Below are positions 1 to 5,143 of a stretch of DNA of 5,585 nucleotides, in pieces; position 1 is the first letter of the stretch; every line of letters begins with the position of its first letter. A program made the position numbers and the translations under genes. The notes under the pieces were generated by a model. The model saw nothing but the letters and a program-made list of their open reading frames with translations. It did not search any database and was not told where the DNA came from. This DNA comes from Deltaproteobacteria bacterium (GTDB lineage: Bacteria; Desulfobacterota_B; Binatia; Binatales; Binataceae): the NCBI GenBank assembly GCA_021827465.1, contig JAKAVX010000207.1, positions 1-5,585 on the forward strand, in the 5' to 3' direction.

Positions 1-47
1 CAATGTATCGATGGATTTTAGCCGATCAAGCGCGGGGGACGGGCGAG

Positions 48-85
48 GAAAGAAAAAGGCGGGCGCGCGTCAGGGCGCCCGCCTT
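48..85 (-). terminator. Rho-independent terminator after the secreted-protein gene
   Basis: Read on the minus strand, bases 83-75 pair with 66-58 in a perfect 9-bp GC-rich stem around an 8-base loop. Two A-T pairs (84/57, 85/56) extend the stem. The 3' arm runs directly into a T-tract (TTTTT from 57 to 53, then CTTTCC). This is the classic intrinsic-terminator layout and lies about 50 bases beyond the stop codon at 136. In the plus direction the hairpin is followed by TTCGATTTTG, a much poorer T-tract, so the signal is oriented for the minus-strand gene. Confidence 0.9.
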
Positions 86-98
86 CGATTTTGAGTGC

Positions 99-123
99 CG
101 GAATTGGCAACTGGCCAATTCCG
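99..123 (-). repeat. Perfect inverted repeat between stop codon and terminator
   Basis: CGGAATTGGC (99-108) and GCCAATTCCG (114-123) form a perfect 10-bp stem with a 5-base loop. It starts 12 bases after the stop codon at 136-138 and ends about 14 bases before the terminator hairpin. It has no T-tract of its own. It could protect the mRNA 3' end, help termination, or be a protein-binding dyad; the sequence does not choose between these. Confidence 0.6.
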
Positions 124-135
124 AGCGTCGATTCG

Positions 136-741
136 TTATTTGCTGGTCCAGCCCTGCAGGCGCAGTGACACGGCGGCAGTCTTGCTGACCGACATGCCCG
201 CGAACGTGCCCCATCCGGACTGCGTCGGACTTGACGCCGGGGTGTCCGAGATGCCCCATCCGCCGCTTAGGATGTCTTTATCGTGATCGCCCTGAGGATT
301 CGTCGAAGTGATTGCGATGACGTGCCTACAGGATGTTCCGAGGAAATTAAGAGTTATGCTGTAACCGTTGCCGGTGACGTCGGCGGTGCCCAATACCAGC
401 TGGCATTCGGGTTTTGGTCCACCGTTGACCGCCGACTGCGTGGCCGGATTCGCTCCCTTGTCCATGGTGAAGAAAATATTGGAGACAGTCAGTTTCGAAT
501 TGCTAATCTTGGGTGAAGTAAGAGTGAAGCACTCGCAATTTGCGGCCCCCGTGCATTCGTCAACCCAATTGTTGTAATTGCACGCACCGGTGGTTCCGTC
601 CGCGGAGCTCGAACCCGCCCCAGTTCCGGAGATATTCACCGCGACCGGCTTGGTGCCCGGTCCACTGCTGCTTGCGCCGGCGATCCCCGCGCTCGCGAAA
701 GCGAGCAGGACGCCCATACATATCCCCGAAAGTCTTTTCAT
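136..741 (-). CDS. Secreted six-cysteine protein of unknown function
   Basis: 201 residues; I do not recognise the family. Residues 1-23 look like a Sec signal peptide: MKR start, hydrophobic core ICMGVLLAFASAGIAG, and a likely cleavage site after Ala-23 (AGA/SS). A Ser/Gly/Thr-rich linker (24-52) follows. The mature part has exactly six cysteines (54, 63, 69, 71, 113, 138), four of them clustered in 54-71, suggesting up to three disulfides in an exported domain. The rest alternates short hydrophobic and polar stretches, suggesting a beta-rich fold. Two Gly-Trp-Gly motifs (161-163, 176-178) lie near the C-terminus. No lipobox, LPXTG, transmembrane helix or enzyme motif is visible. ATG-741 is chosen because GGGAGG lies 10 bases upstream and the signal peptide starts there; the frame stays open to 1068 but has no such signals. 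It appears to be a single-gene unit with its own terminator. Parts of the gene are clearly AT-richer than the other genes (bases 481-540 are 26/60 GC). Confidence 0.85.
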   Translation of the reverse strand: MKRLSGICMGVLLAFASAGIAGASSSGPGTKPVAVNISGTGAGSSSADGTTGACNYNNWVDECTGAANCECFTLTSPKISNSKLTVSNIFFTMDKGANPATQSAVNGGPKPECQLVLGTADVTGNGYSITLNFLGTSCRHVIAITSTNPQGDHDKDILSGGWGISDTPASSPTQSGWGTFAGMSVSKTAAVSLRLQGWTSK

Positions 742-751
742 AAACCAATGT

Positions 752-757
752 CCTCCC
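752..757 (-). promoter_or_regulatory. Ribosome binding site that fixes the secreted-protein start
   Basis: GGGAGG on the minus strand, with 10 bases between it and ATG-741. The reading frame continues open for 109 more codons upstream, so this site together with the signal peptide decides the start. Confidence 0.8.
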
Positions 758-1216
758 TTCACCAACGATTTCCTCAGCCCGTCGGCAAAACGCTCGACTA
801 TATGATTGGCTGATATGTCCATCTGCGAGATGCGAGAAATGGCAACTGCGGCCGCCCTTGCGATTAAAGAGTGGATGATAACTGATGGGTTGGAAGTGTC
901 TGCCGTGAACGCTTTACTCGAATGAGAGCTGAAACGACCATTCCTGCTGGCCGCCCACCGCCGCCCAAGCCCTCCGTATCGTCCCAATCGCATGCAGTAA
1001 CCAAGGTTTCCACGAAGCTTATATTCGCAACGAAGAACAGGTTTACAGCACCCGTAAAAGCTAAGCAAATAGGTACTTGGTATGTCGTTAATCCTCTATG
1101 AGCAAAGTAACCTATAATTCTCAATGTTAGCCGAACGAAGTCTTATACTTCACTCGATCCAGAGACAGCCGATTGTCGCAGGGTGCTATCGGACCCAAGC
1201 CGGGTGGTTGTGGGTC

Positions 1217-1236
1217 TATATGACTAATGTCCTATA
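1217..1236. repeat. Imperfect AT-rich dyad
   Basis: TATATGAC (1217-1224) and GTCCTATA (1229-1236) are inverted copies with one mismatch, separated by TAAT. Such a dyad could be an operator. No gene starts nearby: the nearest downstream minus-strand start is 741, almost 480 bases away. Function is unproven. Confidence 0.3.
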
Positions 1237-1372
1237 TTGGGTTCAATGACAATCATGGACAGCGTAATGCTTGCCTTTTTATGCATCGGGTCTGGGTGAT
1301 GAACTGTATAACATTTCCGGTCTTCCGGCGCAGACGCAACGCTGTCAGCGACTGATGAAGAGTCCGCCAGCC

Positions 1373-1393
1373 GTCGCGCCCGGCAGGCGCGAC
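1373..1393 (-). repeat. Hairpin downstream of nitroreductase
   Basis: GTCGCGCC (1373-1380) and GGCGCGAC (1386-1393) form a perfect 8-bp stem with a 5-base loop, starting 45 bases beyond the nitroreductase stop. No T-tract follows on either strand, so it is not a standard intrinsic terminator. It may mark the 3' end of the transcript or assist a factor-dependent stop. Confidence 0.4.
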
Positions 1394-1438
1394 TGCGCCG
1401 TGGGTATGCGAGACGCGATGGGATCTCGGTTCTGGCGG

Positions 1439-2098
1439 CTAGCTGAGGCGGGTTCCGAAGCTGTCGAGAAACACCAGTTCCTCGACGCTGCGGCGCAGCA
1501 GCGGGCCGTGCCCTTTTCCCACCGGAAAGCCTATCGGGATCGCCGCGGCAGTGCCCCACGGCTCGGGAATCGAGAGCAGCTCGCGCACCTCGGGCTCGCA
1601 TTCGCAAAGCAGGGTCGTCAGCACGCATCCCAAGCCCTCGGCCCGGCAGGCAAGAAGCAGGTTTTCGACCGCAGTGTAGACCGAGCCGCCGCCGACCACC
1701 GACGGGCGGCCAAGCTCGGCGTCGGTTATCGCCATCTGATTCGGGTTGAAGCAGAAGATCGCGATTGCGGGGGTTTCGCCGAAATGGGCCGCCAGGTAGT
1801 CTCCCGCCGCGATCGTCCGTTCCAGCCGTTTGCGCGCATCCTCGGTCATCGAGCCCATCGCGCTTCGGTAGCGCCTTGAGAAGAGGCTCCATCTTTCGGA
1901 ATAAAGCGCGCCGAGCCGGTCCTTGCGCGTGCGATCCCTGACCAGCACGACTCGCCACGGCTGAACGTTGCCGCCGGTCGGCGCCCAGGTCGCCGCTTCC
2001 AACACGCGACGCATCACCGAGTCGGGGATCGGGTCGGGTTTAAGGCGTCTGACCGCGCGCAGGGTGCGCATCGCTTCGTACAGTCCCATTTCAGGCAT
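1439..2098 (-). CDS. Nitroreductase family protein (FMN-dependent oxidoreductase)
   Basis: 219 residues, the usual length for a single-domain nitroreductase. The family consists of cytoplasmic homodimeric flavoproteins that pass electrons from NAD(P)H to nitroaromatics, quinones, flavins or other acceptors; the substrate here cannot be told from sequence. Visible family motifs are the N-terminal RTLRAVRRLKP (11-21) with the basic residues that usually hold the FMN phosphate, AATWAPTGGNVQPWRV (35-50) matching the conserved A-x-x-A-P-(S/T)-x-x-N-x-QPW, a Gly-rich helix start VGGGSVYTAVENLL (135-148) followed by CRAEGLG (151-157), and the C-terminal IPIGFPVGKG (187-196) leading to RRSVEELVF (202-210). 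ATG-2098 is supported by AAGGGAG eight bases upstream; Met-4 would sit too far from it. The gene stands alone: about 590 bases and a strong terminator separate it from the acyl-CoA dehydrogenase upstream, and about 700 bases from the next gene downstream. Hypothetical roles include detoxification or a reductive step on an aromatic compound. Confidence 0.93.
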   Translation of the reverse strand: MPEMGLYEAMRTLRAVRRLKPDPIPDSVMRRVLEAATWAPTGGNVQPWRVVLVRDRTRKDRLGALYSERWSLFSRRYRSAMGSMTEDARKRLERTIAAGDYLAAHFGETPAIAIFCFNPNQMAITDAELGRPSVVGGGSVYTAVENLLLACRAEGLGCVLTTLLCECEPEVRELLSIPEPWGTAAAIPIGFPVGKGHGPLLRRSVEELVFLDSFGTRLS

Positions 2099-2106
2099 CG
2101 TTGATT

Positions 2107-2113
2107 CTCCCTT
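2107..2113 (-). promoter_or_regulatory. Ribosome binding site of nitroreductase
   Basis: AAGGGAG on the minus strand, eight bases before ATG-2098. It selects Met-1 over the in-frame Met-4. Confidence 0.75.
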
Positions 2114-2624
2114 GGCGGTTGATGCCGCGACGGCGTCCTAGCCGGATGCTCGTACGCTTGCACGTCATCACAGGAACGCGACGGGCTTGTCCACGCCGAG
2201 ATGAAACCTGCCGGCGGTTTCGTAGTTGCCGTCGGCCAATCAACTTAACTCTCACAAACACGCGCGAAGCTCCAGAATGAACCGGGGGCCGCGGCGGGCG
2301 GCGGGCAAGCCTTCGGGAGCGGCGGAAAATCTCCCAACCTTCGGGAAATATTTTCTACTTTCTGGCGAGGGGCTTGACGTAACCCTCTGCGCGCGCCAGA
2401 CTTTAATTCGGTGGGCGGGTCGGACAGCGGAAACTGTCAACCCCCCTTGGCACTAACCGCGTTGACGCGCTTCCCCAGGGCGTCAGGTCCTACGCGCCCA
2501 CCATTTTCCAATAGTCCAGCCCGGCGCGTCTCGCACATCGTAACCTCATCTGCGGCCGAACGCCGTCTGTTACGGGCAGCTCCGGCGGACGCGGGAGGTT
2601 TGCTCCGCGTGTTGAAGCGGGGCG
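2114..2624. other. Gene-free stretch with several dyads, 5' of nitroreductase
   Basis: About 510 bases with no credible gene; the open frames on both strands begin at TTG or lack a Shine-Dalgarno and match nothing I know. It holds several short dyads: GAAACC/GGTTTC (2203-2221), TCTGGCG/CGCCAGA (2361-2400) with an inner AGGG/CCCT pair, GACAG/CTGTC (2423-2438) and TGACGC/GCGTCA (2463-2485). CCTTCGGGA occurs twice (around 2310 and 2340). The nitroreductase promoter should be here, but no convincing -35/-10 pair was found on the minus strand. Confidence 0.5.
2361..2400. repeat. Two-level inverted repeat in the intergenic gap
   Basis: TCTGGCG (2361-2367) pairs perfectly with CGCCAGA (2394-2400). 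Inside it AGGG (2368-2371) can pair with CCCT (2383-2386), leaving a one-sided bulge of seven bases. No T-tract follows in either direction. It may be part of a structured leader or small RNA, or chance in a GC-rich gap. Confidence 0.35.
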
Positions 2625-2661
2625 AAAAAAAGCCGCGACCCCCTGCGAGGCCGCGGCTTTT
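2625..2661 (-). terminator. Strong intrinsic terminator after acyl-CoA dehydrogenase (bidirectional form)
   Basis: On the minus strand AAAAGCCGCG (2661-2652) pairs perfectly with CGCGGCTTTT (2637-2628) across a 14-base loop. The 3' arm merges with seven Ts (2631-2625). It starts 26 bases beyond the TGA-side end of the gene at 2688. In the plus direction the same stem is followed by TTTTCGCTTTTT (2658-2669), so it could also stop plus-strand transcription, although no plus-strand gene is visible. It separates the acyl-CoA dehydrogenase transcript from the nitroreductase. Confidence 0.9.
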
Positions 2662-2687
2662 CGCTTTTTACCGTGCTGATTTATCGC

Positions 2688-3821
2688 TCAGTCGAGCATC
2701 GCGCGCGCCACGGTCTCGCGATGCACCGGCGCGTTGCCGAGGTTCGCTTCGCCGGCAAGGGCGCGGCGATGGAACAGGTGCATGTCATGCTCCCACGTGA
2801 ACCCGATACCGCCGTGGACCTGGATCGCCTCGGAGGTGACGTACTTGCCCATGTCGGACGCGTACGCCTTCGCCATCGGAACCGCGGTTGCGGCCTCGGC
2901 GTTGCGTTCGTCAACGGTCCAGCACGCGTAGTAGGTGAGCGAGCGCGCGTTCTCGACCGCGACCATCATGTCGACGCACTTGTGCTTGACCGCCTGGAAC
3001 GAGCCGATCGGCTTGCCGAACTGAACGCGGGTTTTGGCGTATTCGACCGACATGTCGAGCGCCTTCTGCGCTGTGCCGACAACCTCGGCCGAAAGCGCGG
3101 CGGTGGCGATATCGAGCACGCGGTTAAGCACGGACCATCCTTCGCCTTCCTTGCCGAGCACGCTCGCAGCCGGGACCTTTACGTTGTCCAGCTTCACGTG
3201 GCATAGCCGGCGCGTCATATCGACGGTCTTGAGCTGCGTGACGGTTACGCCCTTGGCGTCGGCGGGCACGAGCAGGAGCGTGACTCCTTTTTCGCCGCTT
3301 GCCCCGGTGCGCGCGGCGACCACGATCAGGTTGGCGACGTGCGCGTCGGGGACGAAGAATTTCTCACCGGAAATCGTGTAGTCGGAGCCGCTTTTGGAAG
3401 CCTTGAGCTGGATTCCCTCTGCGTCGAAACGGCCCGCCGCCTCGGCGAGCGCGAGCGTCGCGATACATTCGCCCGCCGCCATCTTCGGAAGCAGTTCCTT
3501 CTTTTGCGCCTCGGAGCCGCCCTCGATCAAAAGCGGAGCGCCCACCAGCGCGGCGGTGAAGAACGGTCCGGGCAGCAGCGCCTTGCCCGCTTCCTCGACC
3601 ACCACGGTCATGTCGAGGAACGTGCCGCCCTGGCCGCCATAGTTCTCAGGGATGAGCAGGCCCGGCCATCCGAGTTCGACCAGCTTCTTCCAGAATGCCT
3701 TGTCGTGGGCCGTATCGTCGGCCATCATCTTGCGCACGAACGTCGTCGGGCAGTTGTCGGCCAGAAAGCGCTTGGCCGCGTCGCGCAACATCTCCTGTTC
3801 TTCTGAGAACCCGAAGTCCAA
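2688..3821 (-). CDS. Acyl-CoA dehydrogenase family protein (FadE-like, atypical active site)
   Basis: 377 residues, full length for the family of FAD enzymes that introduce the alpha-beta double bond into acyl-CoA thioesters in the cytoplasm. The N-terminal helical domain opens with MDFGFSEEQEMLRD (1-14) and carries GWPGLLIPENYGGQGG (51-66). The middle beta domain has LALAEAAGRFD (123-132), a weakened form of the usual T-E-P-x-x-G-S-D flavin/substrate loop, then SGEKFFVPDAHVANLIVV (151-168). The C-terminal helical domain has the flavin-contacting RVQFGKPIGSFQAVKH (265-280) and QVHGGIGFTWEHDMHLFHRR (334-353). The position of the medium/short-chain catalytic Glu (Y-E-G-T/S in relatives) aligns by eye with Leu-361, so that base is missing; Glu-246 in the preceding helix region is a candidate substitute. 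This resembles subunits of FadE heterotetramers acting on bulky CoA thioesters such as steroid side chains, but the substrate is inferred only. TTG-3821 is the start because GGAGG lies nine bases before it and the protein then begins as the family does. It lies 143 bases after the FIST gene and ends at a strong terminator. Confidence 0.95.
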   Translation of the reverse strand: MDFGFSEEQEMLRDAAKRFLADNCPTTFVRKMMADDTAHDKAFWKKLVELGWPGLLIPENYGGQGGTFLDMTVVVEEAGKALLPGPFFTAALVGAPLLIEGGSEAQKKELLPKMAAGECIATLALAEAAGRFDAEGIQLKASKSGSDYTISGEKFFVPDAHVANLIVVAARTGASGEKGVTLLLVPADAKGVTVTQLKTVDMTRRLCHVKLDNVKVPAASVLGKEGEGWSVLNRVLDIATAALSAEVVGTAQKALDMSVEYAKTRVQFGKPIGSFQAVKHKCVDMMVAVENARSLTYYACWTVDERNAEAATAVPMAKAYASDMGKYVTSEAIQVHGGIGFTWEHDMHLFHRRALAGEANLGNAPVHRETVARAMLD

Positions 3822-3830
3822 CTTACTTTT

Positions 3831-3835
3831 CCTCC
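3831..3835 (-). promoter_or_regulatory. Ribosome binding site supporting a TTG start
   Basis: GGAGG (in ACGGAGGAAAAG) on the minus strand, nine bases ahead of the TTG codon at 3821-3819. The good spacing and the family-typical MDFGFSEEQE that follows make TTG the true start; the next Met codon is residue 11, inside the first conserved helix. Confidence 0.8.
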
Positions 3836-3854
3836 GTCTGTTCGGATGGCTGGT

Positions 3855-3889
3855 CGGAATCCTGCCGGCCCCGGGTCGGCTCGGATCCG
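3855..3889 (-). repeat. Long imperfect hairpin between FIST and acyl-CoA dehydrogenase genes
   Basis: CGGAATCC (3855-3862) pairs with GGATCCG (3883-3889) with one bulged base, and an inner GCCG (3864-3867) pairs with CGGC (3877-3880) around a 9-base loop, giving about 11 GC-rich pairs. On the minus strand it ends about 20 bases before the GGAGG of the downstream gene. There is no T-tract, so it is more likely a leader structure or processing/attenuation element than an intrinsic terminator. Confidence 0.45.
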
Positions 3890-3964
3890 TGTTCTTGAGC
3901 TACCATTAACCTTGAAAACCGGCAAGCCTGAGCGGCGTCGGGAAAATCGCACCGTGCCCGCGGC

Positions 3965-5134
3965 CTACGATATCAGCGCGAGTACTCCTGAATATTGCAG
4001 AATCCCGCTGAGCGCACCGAGGGGGCCGATCTCGAACCCGGTGAAGAATCCCGCGAGCGCAAGCGGTCCGAGGTAGCGTTGGATATAGGCCGAATCGTGG
4101 CCGGGAAGATTGTAAAGCCCGGAGCCGCGCGAGACGCAGTCGAAATAAAGGCCGAAGGCGGGCTGCCGCTTCGTTCGCGAACGCATCTCTTCCAGCGCCG
4201 CCTTCAGATCCTCGCGCGCGCCGGCAGCGTTGCGCAGCATCAGGCCCATCCGGTCTCCCGCCTTGAACTGATGCGAAACCGCGATCACGCCGTGCTCGGC
4301 GCTCGCTCCGACGATATTGCGGACCAGATGGCGTCCGCGCTCGAGGCGTTCGGCGGCGGGATCGAGCGGAATCCCGAGGAACACAAAAGCGAGCGCCCGG
4401 CGCAGGTCGTCGGCCAGCGGACCGGCGGCCTCGGCGAAGACCTCGTAGGCGGGGCGGCCGTCGAGCGATGCGAGTACGTTGTCGCGCACCGCCGTGACCT
4501 CGTGGAGCGGGCCTATCTGCGTGCAGGCGGAGCTGGCGCCAACATCGACATCGAAATCCCCCGAAAGCAGCATCCCGGAAACCGCGTTGGAGCTGACCGC
4601 ATCGCCGCAGAACTGGAAGGTCTCACCGATCGAGCCGTCCTCGGTCGCGCCGCCGCCCACCAGGGTCACGCCGGGAAGCTCCGAGCGCAGCGCCGAAAGG
4701 AAGGTTTCGGGCTCGATATTGTAGGTGTCGGGAAACAGGCAGAGCAGGTTGGTGCGGCCAAGCGCGGGCCTGACGGCCGCCGCGACTTCCTGGGCGGCCT
4801 CGCCCGGGCGTCCGCGAAGCGAGGGAACGAAGAACCGGCGGGCCGCGATTTCCTCGCCGCCGAAGACGATCACCGCGAGCGCCGGTCCCGACTCGATTTC
4901 CTGCTCGGCCGCGATTACGCCCACGCTGGAGCATCCCGCGACCTCGCGCGTGTGCGCCTGGGCCGCGACGGTTCTGAGAATTATCGGGAACGCCGCGCCG
5001 TGCGCGGTCGCCGCAAAGCATAGCGCACCGGCGGCCTCGGTGAGCCCCGCCCGCGACATCGCTTCGGCGGTCGCTTCAGCCGCTCCGGTCCTGGGATTAA
5101 GCGCGATAGAACAACCTACACCCGCGCGAAGCAT
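3965..5134 (-). CDS. Stand-alone FIST domain protein (FIST_N plus FIST_C)
   Basis: 389 residues, covering both halves of the FIST module and nothing else. FIST is a sensory domain proposed to bind small ligands, amino acids being the favoured suggestion; it is often fused to signalling outputs, none of which is present here. FIST_N (roughly 1-200) shows AGCSSVGVIA (66-75) followed by EQEIESGPAL (77-86), VGGGATEDG (159-167) and SSNAVSGMLLSGDF (181-194). FIST_C (roughly 220-389) shows GRPAYEVF (226-233), RNIVGAS (272-278), GDRMGLMLRN (293-302), FDCVSRGSGLY (331-341) and PLALAGFFTGFEIGPLG (357-373), the last being the family's hallmark C-terminal loop. No signal peptide or membrane segment is seen, so it should be cytoplasmic. 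ATG-5134 starts six bases after the stop of the M20 hydrolase, and its short-spaced Shine-Dalgarno overlaps that stop, implying translational coupling. A link to sensing the hydrolase's product is inference only. Confidence 0.92.
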   Translation of the reverse strand: MLRAGVGCSIALNPRTGAAEATAEAMSRAGLTEAAGALCFAATAHGAAFPIILRTVAAQAHTREVAGCSSVGVIAAEQEIESGPALAVIVFGGEEIAARRFFVPSLRGRPGEAAQEVAAAVRPALGRTNLLCLFPDTYNIEPETFLSALRSELPGVTLVGGGATEDGSIGETFQFCGDAVSSNAVSGMLLSGDFDVDVGASSACTQIGPLHEVTAVRDNVLASLDGRPAYEVFAEAAGPLADDLRRALAFVFLGIPLDPAAERLERGRHLVRNIVGASAEHGVIAVSHQFKAGDRMGLMLRNAAGAREDLKAALEEMRSRTKRQPAFGLYFDCVSRGSGLYNLPGHDSAYIQRYLGPLALAGFFTGFEIGPLGALSGILQYSGVLALIS

Positions 5135-5138
5135 CGAA

Positions 5139-5143
5139 CCTCA
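5139..5143 (-). promoter_or_regulatory. Shine-Dalgarno overlapping the upstream stop codon
   Basis: On the minus strand TGAGG (5143-5139) contains the stop codon of the M20 hydrolase and the GAGG ribosome site of the FIST gene, four bases before ATG-5134. The arrangement suggests re-initiation by ribosomes finishing the first gene. Confidence 0.6.

Larger units (their letters stand above)
758..1438. other. Gene-free stretch upstream of the secreted-protein gene
   Basis: About 680 bases with no convincing gene. Several frames are open, but none has a Shine-Dalgarno, a recognisable protein, or a start that makes sense. Bases 1081-1140 are only 22/60 GC, far below the flanking genes. Visible structures are a GTCGCGCC/GGCGCGAC hairpin (1373-1393) after the nitroreductase stop, a GACCCA/TGGGTC pair (1192-1216), and an imperfect dyad of TATA-containing arms (1217-1236). 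The promoter of the secreted-protein gene must lie here if that gene is a separate unit, but I could not find a sigma-70-like pair good enough to call. Confidence 0.5.

Noticed and set aside
787..823. Minus-strand TGGACA and TATAGT as a promoter of the secreted-protein gene
   Set aside because: The spacing is only 13 bases, well short of the usual 16-18, so it is not a credible sigma-70 promoter.
742..1068. 109-codon upstream extension of the secreted-protein frame
   Set aside because: It would begin at TTG-1068 with no Shine-Dalgarno, and would bury a typical signal peptide and the GGGAGG site at 752-757 inside the gene.
864..1124. 86-codon minus-strand frame with a hydrophobic stretch
   Set aside because: It starts at TTG without a ribosome site, has no recognisable family and lies in an AT-rich, probably non-coding region.
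1224..1958. 244-codon minus-strand frame
   Set aside because: It overlaps the well-supported nitroreductase in another frame; its Arg/Ala/Gly-rich composition is typical of a shadow.
2374..2408. Plus-strand TTGACG and TTTAAT as a promoter
   Set aside because: The spacing is 22 bases and no plus-strand gene follows.
2673..3806. Several plus-strand open frames (2673-3206, 3034-3381, 3339-3806)
   Set aside because: All are antisense shadows of the acyl-CoA dehydrogenase, which has clear domain motifs, a Shine-Dalgarno and a terminator.
3995..5023. 342-codon open frame on the plus strand
   Set aside because: It lies wholly antisense to the FIST gene, is rich in Arg/Gly/Glu/Ala as expected for the complement of a GC-rich gene, and shows no family motif.
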